This document shows positions 1-12,174 of a stretch of 64,000 nt of DNA, piece by piece. The notes under the pieces are model-generated. The model searched no databases. It was not told where the DNA came from and was given only the letters and a program-made list of their open reading frames with translations. The stretch is from positions 2,543,501-2,607,500 of the forward strand of contig NC_059402.1 of NCBI RefSeq assembly GCF_905220565.1, in the 5' to 3' direction. The position numbers were made by a program, and so were the translations under genes. This DNA is from Melitaea cinxia (taxonomy: Eukaryota > Arthropoda > Insecta > Lepidoptera > Nymphalidae). Each line of letters opens with the position of its first letter. Positions within the stretch are counted from its first letter, which is position 1.

Positions 1-51
1 TTGGGGAGGCCTATGTCCAGCAGTGGACTGCGATAGGCTGAAGTGATGTGA
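1..51 (+). repeat. 3' end of RTE-tailed SINE
   Basis: It carries the tail GGAGGCCTATGTCCAGCAGT...ATAGGCTGAA that ends several complete copies in this window (for example 14678-15006). It is cut by the window edge. Confidence 0.8.
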
Positions 52-1073
52 TTCTAGCACGCAATGTTACTAATTTTATTAGAATATTATGTCTGACGCG
101 TTATTTTGTTTAAAAGTGTCGATTTGTCAGTCGTTAAAGGTCAGTTCGTATCGTATTTTGATCTTGCAGTAAAGATCGTTTTTACGTAAATTTGTTCGAA
201 AATAACGCGTGATAGTCGCAGTACGGAGCATGAGTACACTTACCGCAGCACCGGAATTAAGGTACAGTCAGAAATAACAAAAATTTAACCTCCGATAAAA
301 AAATCTACCTATATTTGTACATAATAGCCCAAATTACGTTTACAATACAAATATAGATATCAAATTTTACCAATGCTATTAATATGCGTAAATTTAATTA
401 CACAAAATACAAATATGTCACAAAAATAAATATTTTATCGAATGGCTTTAAGTATACAAAACTATTTTTGTATGTATTATATAGGTACGTGTTTAGGTCT
501 ACTGATATAGCTTGTTTAACTTGCACATAAGATATGAATAAAACTTATCAGAAAAAAAAAAATAAAAGTTCTTACGTCCAGTTTCACCTTAACTAATGAA
601 CTTTAACTTTTGGACTTGACCTAAAGACCTTGAAATATGTGGACGATAAAATCGAATTGAAATACGGTGAAATATAAAAAAAAACGTTTCATAAAATTTT
701 AATTGGATACCGTCATACGTCAGATATCATCAACTGAGGAAACAGGTACTGAATTACCACGCTTAATGATTAAATATATTAACCGACAGACAACACGAAA
801 TAGCTATATATACGTTTAATGTACCAGATATCGATTCGTCCGGCCGTGAAGTTGTTCACAACGTTTTAGCGTTGTAAATAAAAAAAAAATACAAAAATAG
901 ATACCTTATCTAACTTTTCGTGAAATAGACAAAGCTAGACAAGGTAATGAACCTGAGCGTTGTCAGGTGTCAGGTTTTTCAGGTCAGGTTCAAGTTGTTC
1001 AGGTCAATACAGCTATAAAATTTAACAGTATTATTTTAATAGAAGTGTTATTTTAAACATGATTGCTATTTAC

Positions 1074-1390
1074 GATTCAGAATGTAACATTCCTCAGCTG
1101 GGCATAGGCCTCTTCTACATGTAGGAGAAGGGTCGCAGCTTAATCCATCACGCTGCTCTACTGTAGGTTGGCGGATATATTTCCTACTTTAAGTAACGAT
1201 CGCTATCGGGTGTAGATGATAACAACCGGGATCGACGGCTTAAGGTGCTCTCGATCGACAGCACAAACACCCAGACCTTGGCAAACATCTGTATGGCCAT
1301 AATGATTTGATTTGATGTGCGGGGATCGAACCCACAACCGCCAGCGCAACAGTCACAAACCAGTGTTCTGACCGATGCGCCATATGATTT
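1074..1390 (-). repeat. tRNA-derived SINE, decayed
   Basis: Reverse complement of the element at 42786-43143. The B-box-like GGTTCGATCCC appears as GGGATCGAACCC near 1321, and the tail (AGGAGAAGG, GGCATAGGCC) lies near 1100. It is shortened internally. Confidence 0.7.
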
Positions 1391-1590
1391 CCGCTTAATT
1401 TTTTTCTTTTGTACAAATGCATAAAAATATGTAGGTAAATGGTTACTTGTAATTACGTGTAATAAACACGTGATTACAATTGATATGGAAATAATTTTTG
1501 TCCTAATAGCTGCTTCCTGAAATTAGAAACGAGATTTATTTTAAGTTAAAATAACGTTTTTGAACAAGATAAATCAATATAGCAACTCAC

Positions 1591-1722
1591 CAGCCCCGGT
1601 GGTCCGGTCAGAGTATGCGTCTTCCCGCTGCCAGTCTGTCCGTAGCAAAAGGCAGTACACGAAAACCCTTCAACCGCCATTTCTAACAAACGCTTTATTC
1701 CAGAATATTCTAGAACGTCTTC
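1591..1722 (-). CDS. KIF12-like kinesin, coding exon 5 (P-loop ATPase motif)
   Basis: The exon follows TCTTCTCTAG and ends GGGCTG|GTGAGT. It encodes 44 residues (179-222). EDVLEYSGIKRLLEMAVEG leads into FSCTAFCYGQTGSGKTHTLT. GQTGSGKT at residues 206-213 is the nucleotide-binding P-loop shared by all active kinesins, and Thr-Gly-Pro-Pro-Gly-Leu follows. All P-loop residues needed for ATP binding are present, so this looks like a working motor. The exon runs in phase 0 from exon 4. The next exon is beyond the left edge. Confidence 0.94.
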
Positions 1723-1935
1723 CTAGAGAAGATAGGAAAACTGTTACAAAACACTTATTAACGCTACTAACAAAATTCCGATATGACGACATAGATATAG
1801 GATTTTGTGTACTCGTAAATTATCATTACTGTTTTTTAAACTTATACAAATGTCTCTTTTAGGTAACAACAAGTTTATTATATGTATATATATTTTTGTT
1901 ATAAATGGACACATAAAAACTGAGCTAGGCCACAA

Positions 1936-2152
1936 CAGGAAATATCCCGTTCAAAGGCTACAGATCATTATGGCTTAATAATACTGCTTTCAAGCAGTGT
2001 TGTGTTCCTGTAGTAAGTAAGGTGATCAAAGCTCCTGGGGTGGGTCAGGAGTAAGGTGGACAATGCGCTTGCGATGCTGCTGGTGTTGCAGGCGTCTGTA
2101 GGCAACTGTAATCGCTTACCATCAGGTGCACCATACGCTTGTTTGCCGAATA
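1936..2152 (+). repeat. SINE of the 'GCTTGCGATGCT...CGCTTACCATCAGGTG' family
   Basis: It shares AATACTGCTTTCAAGCAGTG, GTTCCTGT, GCGCTTGCGATGCT and CGCTTACCATCAGGTG with copies at 63075-63345 and 63880-64000, and in reverse at 11425-11645. Confidence 0.75.
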
Positions 2153-3541
2153 CTACTGTAAATCTTCATTTATAACAAAACTGTATATAAGTTTTATTTA
2201 GTGTAATACTGGACTGTTTCTTTGTTTTTGTAACGTAATTTTTAAAGGTAAGTTCATCTCTTAGAATTATAGCAAAAAATTTGGTTCAAATGTGAACAAA
2301 TATTTAGACAATGGAAAAATTTATTCACATAATTAAAACTATCATTCAAGTTGAAGAAATAAAAACTGTAAAATACATTATTTATTTACATCAATCAATA
2401 CTTTGTGTTACGATTGTCCTAACGTCCTTGTGCTTTGATGAAAATTAACATTTAATTGTGGCCTAAGGCATAGGTATCTGTGGTATAACATAGGTATCTA
2501 TGGTAAAAAAGTTTCAATCTTTTAACAATTAAAATGTTGGGTATTAAGCTTATAATTATAGTAAAACACGTACTTTACGGACTGTTAAGCAGTTGAGCAC
2601 AATTTATTTTTGGTGTTACATTTTGGATTGATCTCCTAACGAAATTTTTCCAACCACTAATATCAGCCATTATAAAAATAATAATAATAATAATAATCAT
2701 TTATTTTCCATCACAGTCATGTTGATACAATGAAACATATTAATGATATAACTACAACACAAAGTTTGACAACACGATTAGCGAAGGACTGGTGCTCAAA
2801 AAAGGTATAAAATACCTGTACTATAAGTCACCCCCCCCTCCCCCCAAGTTAAGAATACAGGATCATGTACTCAACTAGTCCAAATGGAGACAAGCCTCGC
2901 AGATGATGGTATATATAAACTTGTTTTACAAATTTGTAGCCATTAACTTTATCAGTTATTTTTAATCTTTACAAATTTTAACAGAATGCGATTCGTTTCT
3001 CCGCTTTCGTCGTGACATATAAATCATACATCGCAGGATTTTTAAGGGATTTGTCATAGTCCTTGATTACATTATTTTCGAATATTTAGGCAATGTTTGT
3101 ATCGTGATTTCACTCATATAATAGTGACGACGTCTTAGCTTTTTATATTAAAATCCATCCCATAAATAATTAGATATCTATCGTAAAAGATTCTTAATTG
3201 TATCCAAAAAGGAGTATGTTCTCAATTCAAGTGTAATTTTTTATATATGTTACTGCGAACTTTTTACTGGTGGTGCTTCTGATTTAGTCCCATTTAAATA
3301 TAGGTAATCCAGATCTGACAAGCACTTTGAGTTATTCATGTAACATTAATAATAAAGTGTATTTACTTGACTGTTTTTTCGTCGATCTAGGTTGTATGTT
3401 GTATTTTATTATGAATACGATACGTACAGTACGATTTGATGATTCTTATTTTAATCGAAAGCTTGTCTTGTGGTCTCATTTAAATTTGATTTAAATCTGA
3501 TGACTACGTTTTGAGTAATCTTTGATATTATATATATATAC

Positions 3542-3870
3542 GTACTGTGTGGCTACGGTACTAAAGAATTTAGCCACCCCCTCTCTTCCCGTGGGTGTCG
3601 TAAGAGGCGACTAAGGGATAACACAGTTCCGCTACCACCTTGGAACTTATAAAGCCGACCGATGGCGGGATAACCATCCAACTGCTTGGCTTTGAAATAC
3701 ACAGGTCGAAGATGGGCAGCAGCGTCTTCGGTGCGACAAAGCCAGCCCTGCGGTCACCAACCCGCCTGCCCAGCGTGGTGACTATGGGCAAAACACATGA
3801 GTTCACGCTATTTTTGGCGTAAACTTGTGGAGGCCTATGTCCAGCAGTGGACTGTGATAGGCTGTAATGA

Positions 3871-3873
<3 letters not shown>
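3542..3873 (+). repeat. RTE-tailed SINE, near full length
   Basis: It starts GTACTGTGTGGCTACGG and ends GTGATAGGCTGTAATGATGA. It is about 85-95% alike, judged by eye, to the copies at 14678-15006 and 44099-44428. It is inserted in the older repeat at 3205-4196. Confidence 0.85.

Positions 3874-3929
<56 letters not shown>
3874..3929. repeat. (TA)n microsatellite
   Basis: About 28 TA units directly follow the SINE tail. Confidence 0.97.
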
Positions 3930-3930
<1 letters not shown>

Positions 3931-4112
3931 TAGCTGACCCCGCAAACGTTGTTTTGCAATATATGTTAATAAACCCCTTAATCTTCCCCCCAGCGCCCCT
4001 CAAAAATTAGGCGGATGAAAAATAGATGTTGTTCGATTCTCATACCTACCCAATATGCACACAAAATTTCACGAGAATCAGTCAAGCCGTTTCGGAGGAG
4101 TTTATATATTGA
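3930..4112 (+). repeat. 'CTAGCTGACCC(C/G)GCAAACG' repeat
   Basis: It shares CAAACGTTGT, GATGTTGTTCGATTCTCA and CAAGCCGTTTCGGAGGAG with 4649-4975. Confidence 0.75.
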
Positions 4113-4446
4113 TATTTGATATTTTATTTTTATTGAACTACATTACTTTTCAACGTAATTGAAATCGTTCTTTTTTTCGTTTGCGAGCAAGAACAATTAT
4201 TTTCCTAGTTCTATTTTTTATCGAGACCTAATAGCAGTTTTTGGGTTATCCCTAATAAGGCGCATTTGTGGTCGTTTTATTTTAAATTTAAGAACATACA
4301 CAATTATTTCAAACATCGTTTTCAATAAACACGTTATTTACTTAAATATGAGTAAATAAACACATTCTTTATCTACATATATATAAGAGTAAATGTAACA
4401 TGGATTATATTATGAGGTTGTGGATCCTAAAACTGTAAACACTTAC

Positions 4447-4600
4447 CTGTGTAGCCGCCGGTTCGAAGACGACGTTGTACGAGAACAGTTTAGGTTTCTG
4501 CCCAGAAGCCGTCCCGTGGCAGATTATCTGACCTTTACCGGGAAATTCTAGCATCTGTCGCTCACGTAACGAGCGCTCCTTATCGTTTACTGGACGGACT
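4447..4600 (-). CDS. KIF12-like kinesin, coding exon 4 (motor N-terminal part)
   Basis: The exon follows CATTCTAG and ends ACACAG|GTAAGT, a full-consensus donor. It encodes residues 128-178. The start, VRPVNDKERSLRERQ, is the typical kinesin VRVRP-N--E sequence. The end, KPKLFSYNVVFEPAATQ, corresponds to the conserved F-(F/Y)-D/N-x-VF strand and the Thr-Gln that comes before the 'EDV' helix. GC content is clearly higher than in the flanks. There are no stops or frameshifts. Confidence 0.92.
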
Positions 4601-4648
4601 CTAGAATGTATGGATGTTTTCGTAGTTATGTATTTTTATGTGATTACT

Positions 4649-4975
4649 AGCTGACTCGGCAAACGTTGTCTTGCCGCTAAACGCTATTTAAAAATAGGGG
4701 TTGGTGGTAGAAGGGTGAAAATTTAGGGTTGTATGTATTTTTCAACGCCAAATCATAATAAAATAAAAAATAAATAATTTATCTAAAAATTAAAAAAAAA
4801 TAGGGGTGGACTACCCTTAACATTTAGGGGGATGAAAAATACATGTTGTTCGATTCTCAGACCTATCCAATATGCACACAAAATTACACGAGAATCGGTC
4901 AAGCCGTTTCGGAGGAGTTTAACTACAAACTCCGCGACACGAGAATTTTATATATTAGATTTTATTAGGGATTTT
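4649..4975 (+). repeat. 'CTAGCTGACTCGGCAAACG' repeat
   Basis: It starts CTAGCTGACTCGGCAAACGT and ends with CTCCGCGACACGAGAATTTT and TATATATTAGA. It is related to 3930-4112 and, in reverse, to 53100-53245. Confidence 0.75.
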
Positions 4976-5434
4976 TTATTACTCTGGCTCACTCTATCTC
5001 ATTATATCTCCAACTATCTTATATATGAGATACAATTCTTGATTACTTCACTTACAAATACTTCAGTAGGTTGTCAATTTTGATGATGGGGTTTCAAAAG
5101 CATACACAACACGAGCAGATCAAATACATATCAGCATTTTAATTAGAATTTGTTTTTAAAATTATTTTTAACGCAATAACAATCATATTTAATTTAAATG
5201 TTATAATATGAAATTCTGTTATCTAAGGTTCATTAGTAAATGATGAGTGATTTTTTCGATCGACATTCCAAAATATATTACATTAATATATATCACAAAA
5301 AAGGCTTTACAAATATCTGTATATATGTTTAGGTAGGAATCGTGTCCGATAGGTTCTCTTAGCGTAACAATCAGATGTTGTCTAGTACATCGACACCAAA
5401 ATACAAACACATATAAAGAAAGATACAATACAAG

Positions 5435-5495
5435 ATGTACAAAGGCGATCTTATCGCTACATAGCGATTTCTTCCAGATAACCTTTGGGTACTGG
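5435..5495 (-). repeat. Short repeat ('AGATCGC...AGCGAT' tail)
   Basis: GGCGATCTTATCGCTA and AACCTTTGGGTA recur at 20950-21010 and, in reverse, at 25465-25535 and 43285-43345. It is probably a retroelement 3' end. Confidence 0.5.
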
Positions 5496-6033
5496 ACACG
5501 ATACAGTAGCAGCGGTTAGAAGTTTTTAAAGATATTTGTCGAGACATCACCCATGCAATTAATAGTTATTACTTTTACCTATATTAGATAAATAAATTAA
5601 GGGACGTTTGAAGATCTCTACATGAAGGACAAAGTCTTTTTAAATATAAGTATAATTATACCTAAGAAAAAGTTTTGTAGACTACGAGCTTGCTACGATT
5701 TTAATGATTGTAGCAATAGAACATCTACGCGGTTATAATCACATACGATTATGTTGTATTATTTATTATTTTTTTACAGAAAAAAAAATAGATATAATTT
5801 ATGTGATAATCAGTGCAGCAAAAACAATTAACAGTTTTACAGTGCACTGTTTTTCTAAAGTAATAAAACTAAAGTACACACGATATTATATACTAATATA
5901 AAATATGACATTAAGCTATATAAATAATAGATTATATATGTGAATAAAATTGAAAAGAAAAAAAATTAACAGGTGGTTATTAATTATTGTATGAACATAT
6001 TGTTATGAAACAATATATTTCTGTTCATCTTAC

Positions 6034-6126
6034 CTGACTACAACATTGATGTTGTCTTCATCAGTGTTCAGATTACTCGTAGAGCCTTGCGTACTTCGGT
6101 CCACGCTGCCTGTTCTACTGCTGCCG
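6034..6126 (-). CDS. KIF12-like kinesin, coding exon 3 (linker and first motor strand)
   Basis: The exon follows TATATTTGCAG and ends AG|GTAAGA. It encodes residues 97-126 (GSSRTGSVDRSTQG ... NINVVV). After a Ser/Thr/Gly/Asn-rich linker it enters the first beta strand of the kinesin motor, INVVVR, which is completed by exon 4 as VVVRVRP. This strand is a hallmark of the start of kinesin motor domains. The donor GTAAGA is strong. The 8.9-kb intron upstream of this exon is filled with repeats. Confidence 0.87.
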
Positions 6127-6617
6127 CTGCAAATATAACAGTGTTATCTAAGTGTCAAAAATAACTCAAAAAACTTTTGTTACATTGTTTTACAAATGAG
6201 AATGATGTAGTAAAATCATATTATACATACTTCATTTGTATAATTCTTTTATATGTGTTTATAACTAGACCCTTTCCCCACCACATCATTTTGAAGATAT
6301 TAGGTATGTGTAAGAGTTAATGTAGGTAGGTACCTAGATGTTTTGATATAAATATAAGTTCAGTTATATACTTTCAAATAGTTTTGGGTCCATATAATTA
6401 TGATACTGTAATCCGGCTGCCATATTTTGAGTGCCATGTTTTCGGTCAAATGTATTTTGTAAGTCTGTAGATTTATTACTAACATTTTTGACTAGCTCTA
6501 TAAATTAAACGGTTATTAGATACGTTATAATAGAGTCATTAACTTAGTAATTTTCTAATTAAATAAACAAATAATATTAATTTATAACAGTGCTAAAAAA
6601 AATAATGAGATATCTTC

Positions 6618-6765
6618 TCGTCTTATTGCCTCCAGGTGACAAGAGAGCTAATGCATTTAAGCTCAGAGAATCGCCATAGTGATTCAACGGGGAAATGCTG
6701 CCAGCATTCTTGGCACAATTCCACGCGGACATGATTTGTACCAAAACTATCTGTAAATATTTCGT
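6618..6765 (+). pseudogene. C-terminal relic of a LINE reverse transcriptase
   Basis: The frame gives IQRGNAASILGTIPRGHDLY ending at a stop. The same peptide end is found on the other strand at 39190-39420, where more upstream residues survive (ASTGDKRAGAFFAQRIGIA). This looks like the C-terminus of a non-LTR element polyprotein. Only about 45 codons remain, and the upstream part is scrambled. Confidence 0.7.
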
Positions 6766-7212
6766 TCTTATGTTGTGAATTGTAAATATGTTTAATGTTT
6801 AATAAACTATCTGTCAAATTATATAAGTAATTTTGAATTATCTAAATTGAGGCAGTTTTGTTTTCGCACAAGTTTGTATTACAATAAAACAATAGTAATT
6901 TTATTTAAAAATAGAAAAAGTCAGTAATCCAAACATGTTTAACTTGTAAACGTAGGTATTTCAGAACCAATTTTTTAAAATCGTACTTGAAACAACAAAC
7001 TTTGAACGTTGTTGCATATTTTATCCGTATCAATCGATAGCACCGCTGCGGCAAATGTATTAGCATGACATATAAATATCAAGATATTTATTACATAACG
7101 TTATTACACAAATTATAATCGTTATGCATTTATAGAAAAAAAATTCTGTGACGTGAAATGTACTAAACTCTAAAATAATTATAAATATTTTATATATCAT
7201 AGATAATATTTA

Positions 7213-7213
<1 letters not shown>

Positions 7214-7277
<64 letters not shown>
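7214..7277. repeat. (TA)n microsatellite
   Basis: About 31 TA units, followed by imperfect TACA/TATA steps up to 7310. Confidence 0.97.
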
Positions 7278-7281
<4 letters not shown>

Positions 7282-7308
7282 CATATATATATACATACAT
7301 ACATATAT

Positions 7309-8230
7309 ACAGGTGTCCGGTAATTAATGAATAACCCCGCAGATGCTTATGGAGGGGCACAGGGCCAACCCAGAAAAAAATAAAAAATAAATCTATCTCT
7401 CTAGGATTTATTTAAAAAAAATTTAAGTACGAAATTCGATACCTTTGTTCAAACTTTGAGACACTATGGCTGCAAATTCAAAACGAATTGATTTTCTCTG
7501 GAAATAACCGTGGATAATCGGCCTTGCTAACGCGCATTACAAAATATTTCTAGCCACAACTGTATCTTTTTTTTAAATACTTAAAAATAAAAAATAGTGT
7601 ATTCGATTTTTTTTTTGATAAAGTTTGAGCACCTGTGGTATAAAAAAAAACGTAGGGGGACCTAAGTGGCCCATAGTTTAAAAAACATGCCTACTTCAAG
7701 AAGTTTCTTAAATGGTACTTTACTCAATTTTTTCATTGTCAAATTACACGAGTTATTGCTACCTGTGTTTCTCTAGCCCTATTTTCCTTATAACCAAAAC
7801 AAATAATAAAATAATAATTTTATTACGAAAATCAGTGAAATTGTATTTTAGGGTGGTTAGGGTGTTGTTAATAATTTAAACAACAATTTCAAATACGTAG
7901 TTTTATAAGAAACGTTCAAATTGTTTGCCACCTACTCTAACACAGGCTCTACATCTTCTTATGAACGACTTTTTAAAAGGCGTGAATACCTGCGCTCTCT
8001 AATTTCTCGAGCCACATCCAAAATACGTCGGCGAAGTTCCTGTATTGTTGCAATTGATTTTTTGTATACTTTTTCTTTAAAGCAGCCCCAATAAAAGAAG
8101 TCTATTGGGTTTAGGTCGGGCGATCGTGGTGGCCATAAAATAGGTCCCAAGCGGCCGATCTTTCTGCTGGGATACCGCTCGTTCAGGTAGCTCTTTACGA
8201 GCGTAGTGTAATGGGCACACATCATTTTTC
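7309..8230 (-). pseudogene. Relic of a Tc1/mariner-like (DDE) transposon
   Basis: On the minus strand 8225-7959 the frame reads MMCAHYTTLVKSYL...GPILWPPRSPDLNPIDFFYW. WPPRSPDLNPIDFF is the block around the second or third catalytic Asp in IS630/Tc1/mariner-type transposases. After a frameshift in an A/T run near 7975, the tail RRCRACVRVGGKQFERFL and a stop follow in another frame (about 7955-7905). The 3' non-coding part runs to 7309, where ACAGGTGTCCGGTAATTAAT looks like an element end. The N-terminal two thirds are missing, so it cannot encode an active transposase. Confidence 0.78.
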
Positions 8231-9057
8231 ACCACGATCATCACATCCCATCATCATATTATTATTTTAGTTACTTATAATAGAGACAATTCGCATTGAA
8301 GAAGCGTGGTAAATTAAGCTCTGATTCTTGTTCTACATGTACAAAAGAAGCCTATATGCCTCATGAATCATTGCAAGGCAAAAAACTCTGCTCGTCGTGT
8401 ATTCTATTACTTACTTGATATAAAACATCTTTTAAAAAAATATCGTGGTGGTTTTGAGAGTCTAGTAGCCCTGCTGAAAGTTCCAAATAAAAAACGATGG
8501 TTGTATGGAAAGTTATTGTAAATTATTGTGTGTTTGGAACAGTGATTACACCAGAGCGTTTGTTTCATAATACAATAATAATAACAAAAGTATAAAACAG
8601 TTTAAAGTTAATTAAGGTTCTAAATTTGTTAAAATTTAATATAGTACAGTTAATGTGTCCTAAAGTGTACATTTATTTTCAGCCGTCTACAACACCCTCA
8701 TGTTACAAACAAACAAACCGTAGAAGTAATTACCGACTGCCGTCACATTTGATAGCTGTTTGTCGTCATCAATTTGAATGCGTCAATTACAATAAACCGA
8801 AATAATATTATTGAAAAATTTTCAATATATTGTAAGCCTTTTGTTGATATATAAAAGCTTTAGGTATTTTATTTCGTGTTATTCAGTATTTCATAAAATA
8901 TAATATTGTCTAATAAACGTTTCAATGTACAAGGTCAATTTTAAACGTCAAAGAATGGGGTGTAAAATGTTAATAAAACGAATGTAGCCGCGACAAAGTA
9001 TAGTTAAATTATTATTGTATAAAATTATGTAATAAACTGTTCAATTGTTTGATCACA

Positions 9058-9250
9058 CATCAGCCTATCTTAGTTCACTGATGGACGTACGCTTCCCCAA
9101 GTTCGCGCTAAACGTCCCAGCCCCCCGCAATTCCCATCCAGCCTCCACCGGTAATTAATAGCCGGGGACTAAGAGCTGAAATTTTTGGCGCCTACTTATG
9201 AGTTTTGCCCATAGTGATCATGCTGAGCAGGCGGGTTCCCTGACTCATTG
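9058..9250 (-). repeat. RTE 3' fragment joined to SINE fragment
   Basis: CAGCCTATC...CCAAGTTCGCGCTAAACG and CAGCCTCCACCGGTAAT match the reverse complement of the RTE end at 49070-49300. GTTTTGCCCATAGTGATCAT and AGGCGGGTT match the SINE body. Confidence 0.65.
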
Positions 9251-9479
9251 TTCCAGTAATAAAGTTAGCAAATGTTTCAAATAAATTATGCAATACTTGT
9301 ATTTCTACAAACAATTGTTTCTAACAGTAATTCTTCTGTTTGTTTTAATGGATATTTCATCATGGCTGAAGAAGAAGTAAATCTGTTGGTACCAATTAAG
9401 TCACCAATTGTCTTCTACACCTTTAACACAACGTTAAATATTATACCTAAGCGTTTTAGTTTCCTAATATTTTTAATCG

Positions 9480-9985
9480 ACTTCTAAAAAAGGAGGAGGT
9501 TCTCAATTCAATTCTATTTTTTAACCGACTTCCAAAAAAGGAGGAGGTTCTCAATTCGACTCTTTTTTTTTTAATGTATCTTACATCAGAACTTTTGACC
9601 GTGTGGACCGATTTTGACATTTTTTTTTAATCGAGAGGTGGTGTGTGTCAATTGGTCCCATTTAAATTTATTTGAGATCTAACAACTACTTTTCGAGTTA
9701 TATCTAATAATGCGTTTTTACTTGACTAATTTTTCGTCGACCTACGTTGTATTATACCGCATAACTTTTTACTGGATGTACCGATTTTGATGATATTTAA
9801 TTCAATCGAAAGCTGATGTTTATAATGTGGTCATATTTAAATTTCATTGAGATCTGATAACAAATTTTTGAGTAATCTTTGATAAAGCGTATTTACTTGA
9901 CTATTTTTTCGTCGACCTACATTGTATTACTTGTCGATGTAATTGAAGTCGGTTTTTTTTTCTTTTGCGAGCAAATACAATTAAG
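9480..9985 (+). repeat. 'GGAGGAGGTTCTCAATTC' repeat, fullest copy
   Basis: It contains two tandem starts (AAAAAGGAGGAGGTTCTCAA at about 9486 and 9535), ACTTTTTACTGGATGTACCG, ATTTTTTCGTCGACCTAC twice, and ends TCTTTTGCGAGCAAATACAA. Confidence 0.85.
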
Positions 9986-11092
9986 TCTTTCATCTACGAT
10001 ATCCCACAAGGAACTACTGATAAGAGGTCATGCTTTTAGTAGATTAATTATTCTTTCTATCTAACTTGCCATCAATAGTTTTCAAACCAAGACTCTAGTC
10101 TTGAAAGGACTGAAAGAGAAGGGAAAACGAAAATTATAGAAGAAGATCTGTAGAGACGATCAGAAATTTTTGAAATGATTTAAAACAGAATTTTAATGTT
10201 TTCATACGAACTCTATTCAGCTTTCTGAAGGGGTTAAATTTTAAAATGTTCCAAAATTCCAGAATTGGCTCTTATAAATTTATATTCTAAAATACTGTTC
10301 GTTTTTAGTATTTTAGTATAAAATTATTAGTAGACATACATACTCTTCTTTTATGTATGTATCACACTTAATTACTTACTCTCTTTGTAGTCTGTAAGAT
10401 TGTATTAACATCTTAATTTACGTTAAAATTATTTTTGAACATCATTTCTTTAAGTTATGACCTAACGCTCTAAAGAATTAAGCTTTTACAGATAAATTAG
10501 TTCTTACACAAATAGAAAATTTGATAAATAAGTTCCCACAATGAAAAAAACGAACATATTATCTGGTTTACCATATTTATCTAGATTAAAATATGTTCTA
10601 GTCTGTTAGTAGTTGTCTGTGTTTGAATAAAGTTCAGAAATGGTGATGTAATCTAGGACTTGTACTGATCTATTATTTTCCAAATAATCATGTTATGTCA
10701 ACAACTACAATCGTTGTTTTTTTGTTACAAACCTTTTGAACATATCAAACTTCTTTTTCTGATTTCAATGGTTTTAGCATATATTTCCAAACGGCTCCTT
10801 AAATATTCAAATAATTTCCTTGAAGTGACAGCTTAACACCGCGCTCTTTCCATTAAAAATGGCGGCTAATGTCAAGGCTTCGAGCCTAAATGCAAGGGAA
10901 AGTCTAACAATGCCTCATTTTAGGTCTATTAGATAATGTTTTGAATATGTTATTTATGAAGTATGTTTGAATTTTTTGTTGGTAAAATAATGTAGGTACA
11001 TAATTTTCTGACAATAGATAGATCTAGAAAGACTAGAAGTTACAGAACTAGAATTTAAAATAATTGTTAATTTTTTTTCATTGATAAATTGA

Positions 11093-11200
11093 TTCAGCCT
11101 GTAACATTCCACTGCTAGGCATAGGTCTCTTTCTCCGTGTAGGAGAAGGATCGAAGTTTAATCCACCACGCTGCTCCACTACGGGTTGGTGGATATTTTT
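11093..11200 (-). repeat. tRNA-SINE tail fragment
   Basis: CAGCCTGTAACATTCCACTG, TAGGAGAAGGATCGAAG and CCACGCTGCTCCACT are the reverse of the 3' part of 42786-43143. A shorter, weaker relic follows at 11255-11310. Confidence 0.75.
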
Positions 11201-11424
11201 TTAAATATTATGTTTATATTTAAAATCCTTTTATATTAGAGGCATATTTGATATATAAACATTATGAAACAGTCTACAAATGTCCCACTATTGGGAGAAG
11301 GTTCGAAATGCTCCTATAAAGAGAAGAAGAGCTGAACCTTGAGTAAGCTCCAAAGTTTAGATAGCTATACAGGAGCATGCGGCAATGCAACTAAACGGAT
11401 AGCTTTATATTTCCTTTTTTTGTC

Positions 11425-11645
11425 TCATTTGAAGGTAAGCCATTACCGTAGCCTATAGAGGCTGCAACACTTCAAGCATCGCAAGCGCGTTGCCGACTCT
11501 ACTCCCCTCGCCACCCCAGGAGCTGCACAGAAAGACAACACTGCTTGAAAGCAGTATTATTTAGCTGTGATCTTCTGTAAGGTCGAGGCACTTTCCCAGT
11601 CGGGCTGCTCCAGATTTTGAGCAGGATCCTCAGTTAATGGATAAG
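11425..11645 (-). repeat. SINE of the 'CGCTTACCATCAGGTG' family
   Basis: Reverse of the 63075-63345 copy: GCATCGCAAGCGCGTTGC, CACTGCTTGAAAGCAGTATT and GTGATCTTCTGTAAGGTCGA. Confidence 0.8.
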
Positions 11646-12174
11646 TGTGTGAAACTTTAAATTCATTATTTTGTTCTAAAGTGCAAAAAAGACAAGACGA
11701 TACAAGCCTCAATAAAAAATACAGTCGGATTGAGCTTCTTCTTCTTTTTTGAAGACGATTAAAAAGTTATATATCATAATAATATAATTGATAATCAAAA
11801 CTATCTTTTCCAAGTTTGACTTTCTTGTTAAAGTTACGAGGTCAAGCTAAAGTAAAGCGCTAATGTAAGAAAGTTTGTTCAAAAAGTACCTAATTGTTTT
11901 CTTCACTAGTACGTACGTCAACATTTATTTACACGTTCTGCTTATAGCTCAGAAAAACCGAGATTTAGTGGATAATACGCTTAGAATTTTCCTTTAAAAC
12001 TACAGACATTCCAATCCTTCTTCTTGATAGAGTGGCGTCCATCCACCCGTGGGATGGTTTTCTTGTAAGAATTTTCTGTAGTTACACAGGCAGAAAAATA
12101 AAATATCATACTGAAAATCTAAAGTAGGCCGACTAGATAGTAGGTAGTCATAGCTTTTGGGAATATACTATGGT

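Larger units (their letters stand above)
1..1590. other. Intron/downstream part of the kinesin gene; no exon seen
   Basis: AT-rich sequence. It contains the end of an RTE-tailed SINE (1-51) and a decayed tRNA-SINE (about 1074-1390). I found no further kinesin exon on the minus strand. Confidence 0.6.
3205..4196 (+). repeat. 'GGAGGAGGTTCTCAATTC'-type repeat split by later insertions
   Basis: The left part (3205-3537) runs from AAAAAGGAGTATGTTCTCAA to GAGTAATCTTTGATA. The right part (about 4115-4196) has GTAATTGAAATCG and TTTCGTTTGCGAGCAA. The uninterrupted copy at 9480-9985 shows that these two parts belong together. Confidence 0.7.
1723..4446. other. Kinesin intron 4; repeats
   Basis: It holds a SINE (about 1936-2152), an AAT run at 2676-2697 and the nested repeat stack at 3205-4196. 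Nothing else is recognisable. Confidence 0.6.
4601..6033. other. Kinesin intron 3
   Basis: It contains the repeat at 4649-4975 and a short repeat at 5435-5495. The rest is featureless AT-rich sequence. Confidence 0.6.

Noticed and set aside
3570..3822. Frames around CVLPIVTTLGRRVGDR (also near 14783-15055 and 38296-38493)
   Set aside because: Readings through the RTE-tailed SINE body, not a protein family.
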